Of a stretch of DNA of 64,000 nucleotides, positions 47,117 through 60,057 are shown piece after piece. Made by a program: the position numbers and the translations under genes. Source of the stretch: Sparassis latifolia (lineage: Eukaryota; Basidiomycota; Agaricomycetes; Polyporales; Sparassidaceae); the NCBI GenBank assembly GCA_018466975.1, contig CM031553.1, forward strand, positions 1,612,001 to 1,676,000, written 5' to 3'. The stretch's first letter is position 1; every line of letters starts with the position of its first letter. A model generated the notes under the pieces. That model was not told the DNA's origin. It was given only the letters and a program-made list of their open reading frames with translations, and searched no databases.

Positions 47117-47811
47117 TTAAAGCACAGTCAACGCGCCGCCCATCGCGCACATGAGCAGCGCGCTCAGTATGCCAACCAACTGTGGCAGCGAGCCCGTGAC
47201 ACCATGCCAGCCGGGTGCAGCCCCCGATGCCGGGAACGTCGTCGCGAAGTTATCTGTGGGATTTGGTGCGCCGGAGATAGACACGACGTGTGCGCTTGGA
47301 TTGGTTGTTGGTGAGCTCCCATTGGAGCTATTGGCAATAGCAAACTTCTCGGAGTATGCGTAGAGGTACCCGAATGTGGAGTTAACGAAAACGAGGTAGT
47401 AGTCGTCTGCAGTAGGGATGTCTTGGATATAGACGTTGACCGTGTTCACGGACGCCGGAACTGCCGCAAAATCCCTTCATCACTCGCGGAACATAGACAT
47501 GTTATAACGCGAGACGCACCACTCTGGGCGATGTATTTCAGACCATCCACGCTTATTCGTGTCAACTCGATATCGAATACGTCTATCCCGTCGTCTAGCG
47601 CTTTCGTCCACGTTACGAGATTGTTTTGGCCGTTAACCCATTGTACCCCTGTAGTGGGCTCCTCCACGACGAAATCTACGAATGTCGATGCTAAAGACGA
47701 GATTAAAATGGTCCAAAGCTAGCACGCACAGTTTGCCCTCGCAATTGGAACAAGACACCAAGCCAGGAGGATGCTGAGGACGCTCGAAGGAATCAGGGAT
47801 AGCAGATGCAT
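47117..47811 (-). CDS. GPI-anchored wall protein with KRE9/KNH1-like Ig domain
   Basis: Fungal proteins of this type are short, serine-rich and surface-anchored, and the domain is linked to beta-1,6-glucan assembly. The start MHLLSLIPSSVLSILLAWCL is a signal peptide. The domain reads FVDFVVEEPTTGVQWVNGQN, NLVTWTKALDDGIDVFDIEL and IPTADDYYLVFVNSTFGYLY, then a Ser/Pro/Thr linker. The C-terminus is hydrophobic (LVGILSALLMCAMGGALTVL) as a GPI-attachment signal. At least two introns are needed, near 47730 and 47470; the first boundary is not settled. It converges on the EF-hand/ZZ gene with about 270 bp between stops. Confidence 0.78.
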
Positions 47812-48288
47812 GGTCGGGAACGTGAAGTGGATATCGAACTAGAACGTTAGATGATATTGGGGTATTCTGTCGAAAAACGAGCGGGCTGTGGCGAACGACG
47901 AAGAGAGGCTGTGGGGTATGTTCGGGGGGAACGAGTGGACGGCGGCAGCACTTGGGCGGCGACGACCACCGTGACGGCTTTACCTGACCCAGCCTGATGA
48001 CTAAGCTATTCGGCAACTCTGCCATTGCCAAATTTAGTTCTTCGCCCATGCTTGCCGACCGTCGAGTGTGAACGTTGAACGTTGAACGTTGTAGATGATT
48101 ATCAGGTGGTGTCACAGGTGCGCTCAACGTCGACAGATCACCATCAGTCAAACAACAAGGACATCGCGAACGTCCAGCGCGAGCGTACAGCTCAAGACTC
48201 AAATTGCGGAACTTGAATGAAACTCTACAGCGGCAACGTAACTCGAGCTCAGGGAAATCCGCATTAATATCACTGGCACACGCAAATA
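47812..48288. other. Intergenic, KRE9-like promoter side
   Basis: No gene recognised. A short direct repeat, GAACGTTGAACGTTGAACGTT, occurs around 48070-48095. The minus-strand frame covering this region has no family features. Confidence 0.4.
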
Positions 48289-50866
48289 TCATTCCGTCTC
48301 AGCAAAGGCTGTGGATTCAGCCTGTATCTGAGGGGGGCACGGATAGTGTCAGGGTCATCGTATCACGCACTGTGACGAAACAACTCACCCAAGGCTCGTC
48401 CTTGCCGAGCACGTACTTCTTCGGCGGACGTTCCCAGCACGCCAACTTGTTCGCGTCCTTCTCGCTCCGCAGCGGCAGGACAATTCCCAGCTCGTAATTC
48501 GTGATCTATGCAACGGCACGAATAAGCTTCATTTCGGTCCGAAACATCATGTGCAAGATGAGAGCGTACGTTCAATGTCGGGGAGAACGCGGATCCAGAG
48601 AGCGTCCCCCATGCCGAAGGCGTAAAGTTGTGCGAGCCCACGTATAACCACCCGAAGAGCTCACGCTGAGTAGACCCAGTGTCTGCATCATCGTCGCCCT
48701 CCGTATCGCTCTCTGTGAGTGATCTGTCATCGAAGCTCTTGGACGATGTACCAATCGTTGCTAAAATCATCTGGGATTCATGAGTGAGTAGAAGCTTCCT
48801 GCTTTACATCCTACAGACCTTGGAATGCATAAGCACCTTGCCGCGCTTACTCTTCGACTGGTGGAACAGCTGACGCGGAAACTTTGCCGCCTCCCACTGG
48901 TGACGCCGGCAGAACATTGTCCCACCACCCTGCGTATCTTTGTTAGCAGATCCCTTATGGAATGCAGAACGCAGAGCGTACTGGCTCGCCGAGTGCGCTC
49001 TCCCGCACCGTAAGCGCCGTCGGGAAGAGGATTTTGACGGGCGGATACGGCAGCTTCGTACGGCGCGACCTCGGCGTGTCCAACCAGCCCTGTGCAGACT
49101 GCCCCCGGGCAGAGTGATAGAACTCGTTCATCCACTGTGTGCTATACGTTCCGATGGATGAACCCTACAGACGTGGGGGTCAGAAACATTATATTAAAGA
49201 AGGCTTACGCTTACCTGGCATTCAAGCGTCACATCCTTGCCCTTGTCCGTCGTCGCTCCGATATCCCCGACGGCCTTCATGAGTGCGGGGTGCCCAGTGA
49301 GGATGACTTTCGGCCACTCCTGATGCCTGCCTGCCATAGACGGTATGAGTTTCACCTTAACCTTTGAGAAGTCCCACTTGGCACGCAGGTCTTCAAGACG
49401 TTGCAACGGTAAGTTCGGGTGCTAAGATACCACATTCAGATAACGAAAGATTGCCCTGAGCTTTATCGACGCACGCCATTACGTAGCTGGGAGATCAGCG
49501 CAGGAGCGACGTTGACGGCTCGCAGAACGCGGGTCATGGCGGTCGGGAAGTCCTCCGCCTTCGAATCGTGTGCAACCGGAGCTGGGCGAGGCGGGATGTC
49601 TTGCAACCATATCGTCTGGATATTGACTCAGCGCACATTCACGGCAGAAAAGAATCCAACATACATTCTCGATATCGCGCCAGTCGATCTCGATCAGGTT
49701 AGCCGTGGAGACAACGACACGTAGCCGATGGCATTTGTAGAATAGCTGTATGACTGTCAGTCTCTTAAACAGAACAATAAAGGAAGCTCGTAGACGTACC
49801 AGCATGAACTAGAAAAATAGTTGCTATCATGTGCTAGTGACGTAAGATGAACCAAACGCACCTTCATGTGCATACAGCCCATGCCGTTCCGCAAGAATGG
49901 TGTCGTCTTCACCCAATTTGGGAGTACAGCCTTGAGGCTCTCATTTCCTATGCGCACCGTCAGGTAACTTGCAAGTACTCAACTGTGCCCTTTCGTCACC
50001 TTGAGGATCATGCGCCACCACTATGACGGGGGTCTTCGGATTGAAAAAGGAATACAGCCAAGGCCAGTTAACGCAATACGCGGAAAGAATAGCGAATTCA
50101 ATGTCATCTCTCTGGGAAAGGAATCAGACAGTCACGCATCGAGTAAGACTGAGTACGCACCGGCCCCAAGATATCTGTCAAACGGAATGTCGGAAGCTTG
50201 TCCTTAAGCGGGTCGACGTGCATATTTGCCGTTTGCCTAATTTCTCCGTCATAAAATAAAGGCGTTTCCGCCGCATCAGCAGCAGCGAGCGCCTTCGCCT
50301 GCGCGCCCGAAGTGGTTGCAGAGCTTGAAGCGGCACTGGAAGAAGCAGCGGGGTTCGCTCTCCGCATTCCGGACGAGGACGAGGAAATGTGTTGCCTCTT
50401 CTTGCTCCGCGCTCTCTCTTCCTCATCGTCGTCGTCATCATCTTCATCGTTGTCCGCGTCTCCGTTTCTACCCCTGACGTACAGCTCTGGCCGCAGGCGC
50501 TTTTGCCGTGCGAGCCGCTCCCGCTCCATCTGTGCGCGATCTGAAAGGAACGACGTACTGGATCCATTGCGAGTGGGTGCGTCGGAAGCCGCAGTGGAGC
50601 TCTGGGGGGTGTCTTGTTTCGATGCTTCGATGGCGCGCTGCAGTTCGGCCTGAAAGCGTGCTTCTTCGTTATCTGGTTCGTCCTCGTCGTCGCTGACGGT
50701 AATAACTTCTACCTGTTTAGATGACGGCATACGTGACGCAGCTGCAGCTCGAAGCTCTTGCAAGCTTAGGGCGATTGCTCTGTGTATCGTACATACGCTC
50801 ATGCTCGGCTCAGAATGACAACGAATGTCCTGACCTTGCAATGTCTTCGTCCACCGAATCTTCCAT
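48289..50866 (-). CDS. TDP1: Tyrosyl-DNA phosphodiesterase 1 with two UIMs
   Basis: TDP1 repairs topoisomerase I-DNA adducts in the nucleus. It is a phospholipase D-fold enzyme with two HxK motifs, seen here as GCMHMKF-type (near 49865) and KVLMHSK (near 48825-48845). The start exon MEDSVDEDIA joins over a 55-bp intron (50834-50780) to RAIALSLQELRA. That forms one ubiquitin-interacting motif, and FQAELQRAIEASKQ forms a second. An acidic, serine-rich tract (DADNDEDDDDDDEEERARSK) follows. Further TDP1 marks are RVVVSTANLIEIDWRDIENT, GSSIGTY, RELFGWLYVGSHNFTPSAWG and NYELGIVLPL. The last short exon ends AFAETE at a TGA (48289-48291). About ten short introns are inferred. Confidence 0.9.
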
Positions 50867-51784
50867 GGTAGCGTCGTGTATGAGTTAGTACTAGTTCGTA
50901 GGGCAACGATCCCGAATGATGGATAGCTCCAGGTTGAGCTTAATATGTAGGCGAGTCGATAATGCAGAAATTATGACAAACACTTTCAGTTTGAGCCACC
51001 GACGCGTAAGGTCCACGTGACCTGAGCGCAAGAACTATGCTGCTGCACTTTTCTTCGCGTCTCATCATGGCACATTTGTCCTCGGCTGTTTGACAGTCAG
51101 ACTGATGGTGACCCACCGTCGGATGCCAGTGTGGCAAGAATTCTGCATATATGTACCGCTGCATACGTACAAAGTTGGCTATCTTGTATACTGCTCGAGG
51201 TGAGCCTCGACAGTGGATTGGTGCTCAAGCCTCATTCCTGGGACTGGAAAGAGCTACCTTAATCAATTCGTTGTGTTTGTCTCATATCGTTGCTGGTAGG
51301 ACACTCTGCACACTGACTGGACAATGTATGAAGTGCTGACTGTGGTGCCTTAGTCGATCGCACCAAGACGGAACCACAGTATCGCGGACCGGACGTTTGT
51401 TGTCTTTTCGATCTGAAGGCTTCATTTTGGATGTCAATTAAGTTGGTTTCTCTTCGATCACTGGACGCTTGCATAAGTTTCTGTACATACAATTTATCGG
51501 TGGAATATGTTGGAAGACGTACTGGGTTGGGTAAGGGCCAAATTCTACGGATTGAGAGTTATCCCGCTCAAAAGTCTCTCCTAGCTTGTGAGGGTCCTCA
51601 TTCGAATCACACAACGTGGGAAAGGTTTCTTCTGTCGGAGCCTTTCCTCTATATCCTCGTAAGTTCTCCTCTTCAGTTTGTTGTAACAAGATGTTCTCGG
51701 GCTCCAATTTTTGCTTCATGCATGTGTCGTCCTTGAACCATTCACTCCTGTCTTTAAGACAGGACCGATGTCTCCAACAGCCAT
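50867..51784. other. Intergenic, nothing recognised
   Basis: Contains frames under 105 codons without motifs and a 17-bp palindrome CCTGTCTTTAAGACAGG at 51747-51763. The left part should hold the TDP1 promoter. Confidence 0.4.
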
Positions 51785-53760
51785 TCAGACCTGTCCAGTG
51801 CCTGTTTCTGCTCGGCGTAAGTCTGTGCCTTCAACTACTCGAAGTGTAGCCCTTTCCCGACGGTTGGTGATTTCTCGTAGCGAACATCGATGTAATATGT
51901 CAGTGTCGAAGAGACACAAAAGGGGCAATCCATGTGTAAAAGTCAATTTGTGATTGACGCCAGCTGCGAAAACATCTAGCTTGTGTGATCCTCCTACTGG
52001 TCGGCCATCTTCATGAAGCACTTCATCGTAGACCATGCACAAAAGTTCAGTGAGGGCAGCAGGGTGGAGGTTGTGGTCGACATAATTCGGCGCAATCCAC
52101 ATCGTCGTGTACAAGAACGCCTCGATGTTATTCTAGAACGCATTCTCTTGTGTTTGTCTTTGTAGCAACATTGCCGACATAAATTGTGAATTGACACGTT
52201 CCCCGAAAATCTGGATCAGAGTCAGAGTATAGTAAGTCTCGTAAGACCCATTTCACATACCGTTTGGTCGTGCCGATGGGCACCTTTTCCTAGAGCATCC
52301 GTAGCTTTGGCATAATCCCAGTCGATCAACAACCCTCGCCCTTCGAGGGTAATCAAGACGTTTCCCTCGCTGATGTCCCGGTGCAAATACTTGGCGTCCT
52401 CGTATGCTCGCAGGCATACTATCATCCATACGGAAACAAATAAGGCTCACTCTTCAAGTACCAACAGCAGTACCAGAGAGCACGTACCTTCAACCGCATC
52501 GGCGATCGCCGTCACAAAGCTTATGGGTGTTCGTGAACGACGTGAGGTCCTGTGCGACCTCGCGCAAGACCAACCGGTAGTGTAGATGTCCCGTCTGTAT
52601 TGCTACCGAATGCTGGGCCGCATGATTCCAAGGTTCATACACTAGCGCCTGGGTCTTCGTCGCATGGTCGAGTACATCACCGTGCCGCTCAACAGTGGGG
52701 ATATATGGCGCATTGTGTGCGCCCAGGGAAGCTAGTATGTCACCCTCCTTCTCGAGGTCTTCTGCGAGAATCCGCCATGTATCTTTGAGGTACACCACCT
52801 TGCGCTGCTGTAGATCGTAGACAGGACACCCCCGGGTGGCATGCCCTACAAGCGAGTCCAGGGAGCACTTCGGCGTAGGCCCGATATACTTGTAGGTTTT
52901 CGACTCGGCGTTGCCACGGTTCTCGCCATCTGCTGGGAACGCGAACTCGAACATCGGTTGCAAACCTTTTAAATCCAGTGCATTCCTCGCATTCACGGCA
53001 CCGCTGTGAAGCGGAGGCAAGGGAGACACAGAGATGTCCACTCCTCTCGCTTCCACCGACATGTGACTGTATCGCCACAGGAACTCTGCAAGGAGGTGGG
53101 GTTGTTCGACGTAGCTGAACAATCTGCTGACGACTGCACCGGAGCGGTTCCAGCGGAAGAAGCGCGCACACTGTCCGCGTATGCATGCAGAGAACGCAAA
53201 CACGCGGAACTGTGCGCTGAGCTGGGCCACTACATAGCTCGTGATTTGGCCTCGAGTGTTAAAGCCATCCAAGGATTCTCGAATGGGCAGTTGTCCTCAG
53301 TGACATTTGGATCGTTGAAGGCGTCTTCGGGAACGTCGAACTTGAATTCGAGGCAAAGCTCTGAATGAGAGAAATCGGTCGTCGAGAGAGGTTTTTCCGT
53401 CGAGTTGTAGGCAATCACATCTGGCTTCAAGGACGTCCCAGATACTTTCACCAGAGGGCCAGAATGTGTAGATGTGTTGACAATCGAGAGACCGGGGTGG
53501 AATTTTGTGGCTGCTGAGACCTGCGGAGACGAACGCGGTTAAGAATTATGTCAGCAGGGAGATCACAACGACATACAAATGGCTCATACATATCAATTTC
53601 CGTGTCCTGGTGTGCTACTCATCCAAAGGCATTGTCTGCGCTGGGACAAGCTGGACATTCCACGCTCATGAACTTGTCTAAGAATAAATTTATAGGCATT
53701 GGTCCAACGTACTTGCTGCTGGACTCCTCAGATGGTTCTCGGTAAAAGTGGTTCTTGGCA
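51785..53760 (-). CDS. FunK1-type protein kinase
   Basis: FunK1 is a kinase family expanded in multicellular basidiomycetes. The N-terminal part has LPFYAKNHFYREP, VIAYNSTEKPLSTTDFSHSE and the RVFAFSACIRGQCARFFRWN stretch typical of the family. Then follow SRLFSYVEQPHLLAEFLWRY, DTWRILAEDLEKEGDI, the catalytic loop YLHRDISEGNVLI (about 52355-52400) and LLIDWDYAK in place of the DFG loop. The C-terminal lobe ends near HEDGRPVGGSHKLDVF. The catalytic Asp of HRD is kept. I could not find a convincing ATG upstream of 53760, so the first exon is missing from this call or the gene is 5'-truncated. Frames between 52200 and 52500 need two introns. Confidence 0.75.
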
Positions 53761-54532
53761 TAAAATGGAAGTTCCTCGACATGTTGCTTCAGATGTCATC
53801 ATCGAATGACCGTGACGGAGACTTTCAACCGTAACGCCTGCCGTGTGACACGACGCGTTTGGCACATGACCGCGATCGTGACGCGTCGTGCAAATGCTAC
53901 TTGAACAGCTCTTCCAATACCGAATTATCCTACTGAGCAGGCATTGTAGACGGATAACGGCATGGTGATATACCCATTCTTACGTGCGTTTTGAATTCTG
54001 AACTTCTTGTTCGAAAAACAAATAGATAACAAGATGACTGTAAGACAGACGGCCGCGGTCCACCTAACACCCGCTCCCAAGAAAGCTAAGACGCATCGCA
54101 GGTTACAGAACATAAAATTACGTTAGAGCAAGAGCGATAGAGGGAACAAACCTCTTGTAGAAAACACGGACCCCGATTGTGACATCGTTGGACAAGCTTC
54201 ACGTTGCACGTATTATCGGCGACAAAGCAATGCGTGGGGATGAATTCTGGACCTTGGCAAAGGTGAGTTAGTAGTGAACCTAGCTGAAGTGGGCTAGTCT
54301 TACGTTTCAATAGGCCAGCTGACGTGAGCTGTTTACACAGTACAGTCTGCAGCGTCTGCTTTCCGTGAGATGTCCAGTTGCACAGGACAGAAATTAGAAG
54401 GAAGGATGCATGCTATTACAGGTAATGAACACACCACGCTTACAATAGAAACCCGCTCATTAGAGCTCTGTTTATGCTTCTGGCTCACTGTATCCGAAGT
54501 GACGCTGATACCCGACGGCATCATTTCAAGCG
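53761..54532. other. Intergenic, possible 5' end of the kinase
   Basis: No independent gene recognised; frames are under 75 codons. An upstream FunK1 exon may be hidden here. Confidence 0.35.
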
Positions 54533-56478
54533 CTAAATCGTGTTCATGACCCTGAAACGTGGAAGGAGAAGCACGAGAGGAGCAGGCGGTTCCCTCTGAG
54601 CAGAGAGTCGGGATCGATGAATGTGAGAGGCCGATGAAGATATACTGGGTCGGCCTATCACAGAGTCAACAAATACGTCGGACGGGGTGGAATTATGTGG
54701 CTTGAACAGCTGATTGCGGGCATGGGCGGCCGATGACATAGAGCGTAACATAATGCGACCGTTCAACCTGGTATTTGGTGGTCAGAGACGTCCAGGATGA
54801 TGGACCACACAGAAGAACATACATGGCCATGTAACAGTTTACGTACACTTGGAGCGGTTGGGACTGATTATCACTAAAATGGATACTGGTGAGTTGCTGT
54901 GCTTACATTTGGTCATGACGAGTCCTATGCAATATATTCCTAATGTTTGCGGGAGAGTTAATACCTACATGGAGCTCAGTACTGGATTGGCCATGGTATA
55001 TCGTGGCACTCACGAATGTTATAGAAACCAGGCAGAAGACACTAAAAGGCGCTGCAATTAGATTATGACAACAACAGTTAAGGAACAAACATGGTGATCG
55101 CGCCAGTGTTGAGGACATAAGCCATCAGTATTTTTATCTTTGAATCCATCCTGGTGGAGAAAGCCTTCAGCAATGCTGATGAGGATTGCGAAACAGCCAC
55201 ATACAGGCAATACCCAGTTCGTAAATGCGCGAGAAGATAACAGAGTGATGCGGCAATCGCCATGTCGACGACAGTCGCCCAACACAGAGGCAAGAGCCAT
55301 AGCGGTTGTAATCCGACCAGGGCAGAGGCATCAATATCCTTATTATCGACAGAGCAGAGTTTTGCGACAAACAGCGTCAACAGTGCACCATTGATGGAAT
55401 AGATGATGAAGCACCTCTGAGAATGGCGCATACAAATCAGTCGATGTCTGGACCAATCTGGTGCAGGTATGGGATCAGCATCCTACGTGAATTGACACCA
55501 GTTGGCACTCACACCGCGGCGTACGAGTCTAATCCGGATCCTCAATATCATGCGGCAGAGTTTATCATCAGGTCACGCACATGCAGTTATCCCTATGCGT
55601 ACGCAAACAGTTTGGTACAAATGAACATAGCGAGATGGGGGTAGCACAGAACTAGGACTGACCGCATTCTGTAACGACGATGATCGTCTGCGAGAGATAA
55701 CTTGAATTGTTAGCTCTAATCCTAAAGCAATGATACTCACGACTACTATGGGGAGTACCTTGCGTACCAACCATCCTCCGGTGGTAACGATACGGGTTAC
55801 TAAGACATATAACCATATGGATGTAGGGTTTGGACAAACCGTGTGAACCACATACATTTCCAGATTCGGATTGTATACAGCCTGGCGTCTGGAGTCATCA
55901 ATAGAAGTACAGTACGACAACAAGAACGTACGTGTGCACTGAGATCATGACTGTTCTCTTAAGTGTGACGCCAGACGTTAGACTTCTACGGTCACATCGG
56001 GGTGTCCGTTCTCACCATCACCATGACTTCAGCCTACGTCCTCGTAAGTAGATCCCGTAGTCACAGTTAAGAATTAGAACATACCCCACAGCTCCAAAGG
56101 AAGCCCAGAGATATCGGTCCACCCAGCAAGCGCATTGTATAGGAGTATACGAAATACCCGGAGAACGCAAAATGAAGAGCATCAAGCAGCCTAAAGACAA
56201 TGATTGTGGTTAATACGGTGTTGTTCTACCAGAGAAGGATATACCATAGGTAACATATAGACAACTTATTCCAGATTGTGTCTTCTGGATATTGTCGAAA
56301 ATATATGAATGTTTGAACATTTGTTACGCCGAAAAGACTGTATGAATTAATATCACTCCGACCGGGACACGACTGAACCGAGAAGAAGTGGCACATACAT
56401 GGCGGAGCCCAGAAGACCTATGAACAACGGCACAAAGGTACTTTCGATCAGCTCGCTCGGTATGTGACTGTTAGACAT
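54533..56478 (-). pseudogene. DUF6534 multi-pass membrane protein, copy B, probably decayed
   Basis: The start MSNSHIPSELIESTFVPLFI continues into a first membrane helix (FIGLLGSAMYVPLLLG). The next exon is SLFGVTNVQTFIYF-like (near 56310). Further segments are LQPLWLLPLCWATVVDMAIAA with SLCYLLAHLRTG (55290-55360), then DSKIKILMAYVLNTGAITMF (55085-55150), then a serine-rich tail (54533-54766). This is the order of the DUF6534 family common in Agaricomycetes. Several segments are out of frame or lack good splice sites, and the middle (55400-56250) shows stops. I read it as a decaying paralogue of the gene at 57766-59937. Function of the family is unknown. Confidence 0.55.
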
Positions 56479-57308
56479 TAAAGGCTTGTGGGAAGGGGAC
56501 CGAGGGAAGGGATGGATCCGAACCTTAAGTATCCTGGAGAGAGCGCAGCAATCAGATAAACAAAGCACATCCTGGGGCAGCATATTAAATAGCGTGTAGC
56601 CCTCCAGCCCTCTGTATCTTCGTGTCTGTCGAACAAGGTTTGGCATGACTGCCAATTTGATCTGGAGCAGTATCCAACAGCTGTTCGTACACAATTCGAA
56701 TAAGGAGACCGCAAGACACCGGAAGTCGTCCTTGATGCAGACGCTGATACAGATATATAAAGACGGCCATCGATCGAGTCAATGCACTCGAGAGTCGAAA
56801 GGATGAGCTGGGTAGAACGAGCCTTTGGGCACCTATGGCAGAGAAACACGATGGAATAGCTATAGCTATATAAAGCAACGTCAAGCGTCATGTAACTGGA
56901 TGAAGTTGATGAAAGCGCCGAAATAACGAGCTGGAGTCTGATAGATGAGGTATCGGAGTGAAGTGCGCCGGGAAAAGACCAGCGAAAATGACCGACCTGC
57001 GACGCGCAGTCTGCCATACACAGCACTCTAGAATCACCTCCAACAGACAACTCGAGGATTCTACAGAACATAGTATTCGAGCCGCTGCAGCCATACATCA
57101 CCTGTCTCAATGATGCCAGCAGTGTTCCACCGCCTGCGATTGAAAGCAGAGGCATCACAGCATGCCTGAGCTGATGCAGTACTAGTGGAACTGCATTCAC
57201 CTGCATGCTGAGATCGCATTCAGCTGCTATCTGTCTATAAATGGGCGCTGAACGTTGAACCTTACCACCAAATGCCTGACGTTGACGCGCACGCCCAAGG
57301 GAGACCAA
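56478..57308 (-). other. 276-codon open frame, no recognised family
   Basis: The frame begins with the residues MVSLGRARQRQAFGGKVQRS. It is Ser/Cys/Ile-rich without conserved motifs. Its 3' end overlaps the DUF6534 copy B start. It may be a chance frame in decayed DNA or part of another membrane-protein relic. Confidence 0.25.
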
Positions 57309-57765
57309 ATACTATATTGCTCGCAGGGGCTATGGGTAGCGATATAGAGTGTGTTCTTTGCCGCAACAAGAGCATGATTGCCGCTCTCTGCAAATATCAA
57401 AGACACTTGGGCGGTCGAATGTAAGCTGAACGAATTACCATGGTGTGTCTGGCGACACGTACCGCGTGCGCACGAAGCAACACGCTGTGAATCGGATAGG
57501 ATCATGATGCAGTCCACTGTTTCACAGCATCATCTAACACTAATTACTTAGTGCATAATTCACTTACGGGAATTACAAGAAGGGACTGCACATCGCGAAA
57601 TCCATAACGACAGTATGGACTACCGATGTCCCAGCTGATTCTTTACACAACATATCAGTCTTTCGTCAGCGCGATCCCAACTCCAAAATACAACTCATCA
57701 GTCGAGTCACCAGGCCTAGCAAAGCTACCCGCATCCGAGGCATCCACCTTCACATCATCATCAGA

Positions 57766-59937
57766 TCAGCTCACCACATCGACTATGCTCCGGACAAGAC
57801 TTACCTGCGAAGCAGACCCGCCGGGAGTCCACTCATACATCTCCGACACCGTCGACCTCGAGACACGCCGGGGAGCACGCTTGTACTGCGTGTAAATATC
57901 TTCACCCAGCCCGGCCCCAGCGTCCATCTCGGGCGCGGGCTTGCGCCAGGTGCGCCGAGGCGGGGATAGCGGTGCAAAGCTCATTGACGGGAGCCTATAC
58001 ATCCCCTTCTCATCCTTCTCAACAGAGGCAAAGCATTGGCTCTGCGAGCTCAACGGGCTCAACGGGCTCAACGGGCTGAGGGGCGGCTCGGAGTAGCGGA
58101 GAGTATGTGCATCCGGCCCGAGGACGAGGGCACTCGGATGGCCATGGGACGAGAACTGGAGTGTGGTGGTGGTGTAGTTGCTCGATCCGCCGGAGGACAG
58201 GTGTTTGAGGGGCGTGAGGCCCTCTTCGCTCGCGGGAGCCTGGGAGCGGAGCTTGTTCCGCGCGTTGAACCTGATGGGTGTCAGTAGCTGCGCGGGGACC
58301 GACGGGAGGAAGTGGGAATTACATGGCCATGAACGAGTTGATGTACACTGCGAACGCAGGTTAATGGGACGATGACTGGGAACACGGGAGGCATACTTTT
58401 TGTTACCAGGAACTCTATGCAGAGGACAGTGAAGGTGTCTGGCAGCGCGGAAAACTGCCGCGTTGTCAATCCATGTACACAATGATCTGAAAGACGTTGC
58501 GACTCACAGTTGCCATCGCCGTGATCGAGCACACGCTGGAGCAGTAGAAGAATATCGCGCTATGAGTGGGACCATACCGTCAATGAAGTGTGAGTTCCGG
58601 CGTACGTAGTTAAGACACCCGTATTAAGTGTGTATACCATGAGAACTGTGATAGTCGAGTCCATCCTGCATCGTAGAACACAGCTCCAGAGGTCAGGCAG
58701 AGAAGTAGAATATGGTGACTCACTCATGGAAACCCGTGCGGCAGCGCGCGAGTAGGAAGCACAGCGAGCCGGCAATAATGGTGTCGATAAACGTAGCGGT
58801 ACCGAATGGTACGTAGGTGACCCACTTGAAGACGGGAGTGATCAGCGGAGGGTTAACGACCTGAGTGACGGCTTACTCTGTCTTGGAGGAGATCGGTGTA
58901 AAGCTCGAACTGGGTTCTGACAGTAAATTAGCACAATTGGCAGACCGGGATGAAAGGACTAGAAACCGCATACATCTCGTAGCAAAGGACTAGACCAAAT
59001 GTAAAAGGCATTGCTCAACTCACTTCGTTCTAATCGTAATAGGAAACTCACGTGCAGCGACACCTGATATTGAATTATAGATCAGTGACATTGTGGCCAT
59101 GACAGCGGACTCAGACATGCTCACCGTAGCCAAGGAAAACAATCATGCTCTTTATATGAGGACGGAATGAAGATGACGACGAGACATGGATCGAACGGGC
59201 CACTTACAACGAAAATTAGCAAGATCCTGCGGATAAGCGGTCGCCCGCTCTCCACCGCCGCCACTACGCCGTTCACCAAGTAAGGATTGCGACGGCGATA
59301 TGACATTGAGACATAGCGACGCACTCTTCCACAGCCTGATCGTGTACAACCTGGCTCGCGCAGATGCATTCCTCAATAATCATGGAGGCCAGCATGAAAA
59401 GGGATTGACTTACGTATGAACAAAGATGACAACGATAGCCTTCCAACAAAATATTCAGTGCGCTTTCACCAAGATGACTGAAACGGATCTTCTCACATCT
59501 ATCATGATTTGTGCCTTCGCGTCCCCCATCAACATTCGGGCAGTACTAATACATTCGCTACGTACCTTGAAGCTCCATACCACCTTGAGGAGCTCCAGGG
59601 GGTTGAGGTAGTTGGTGATCAAATAGTAGTAGACTAAGTGACCGCAGAGCGCGAGATGAGCCGCATCCAGCATCCTGATCGCGCCACAGAAGACACATCA
59701 GAGACTGAGGAAACCGCGCGTATGTGACACGCACCATAGACAGCAGACAGAGACCTTGTCCCAGATGCTATCTCGGGAGTACCGCTGAAAGTAGATGAAT
59801 ACCTGCAGATTCGTTACACCGAAAAGGCTGCAACGCGTCGTTCAGCACAGATCAAGCAGGTACATGTAGGAAACTGACACGGCAGAGATGAGCACGCCTA
59901 TGAACACAACGCCATACGTCCTGTCGAGCTCGTCCAT
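57766..59937 (-). CDS. DUF6534 multi-pass membrane protein, copy A
   Basis: The start MDELDRTYGVVFIGVLISAV is followed by LFGVTNLQVFIYFQRY and AHLALCGHLVYYYLITNYLN. Then come PLELLKVVWSFK, an AIVVIFVH helix, TYVPFGTATFIDTIIAGSLC, LLARCRTGFHE and DSTITVLMVYTLNTGVLTT. The C-terminal LNARNKLRSQAP region leads to a long Ser/Pro-rich cytoplasmic tail (57766-58270) with a PLSPLSPLSPLS repeat. These are the seven-helix segments of DUF6534. At least seven short introns are required; I did not fix every boundary. The tandem copy B lies downstream on the same strand. Such proteins have a receptor-like topology, but no ligand or partner is known. Confidence 0.7.
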
Positions 59938-60057
59938 GATGAGCGAGTATGTCGTGCGGGACTGACGAGGAGGGGCAAAAACTCGTCGGAGGAAGGCTGG
60001 CCGCCCGCTCGATAGAAAAGGCACGTCCGAGAGCGAACTCAAGCACGTGGAGTACAT

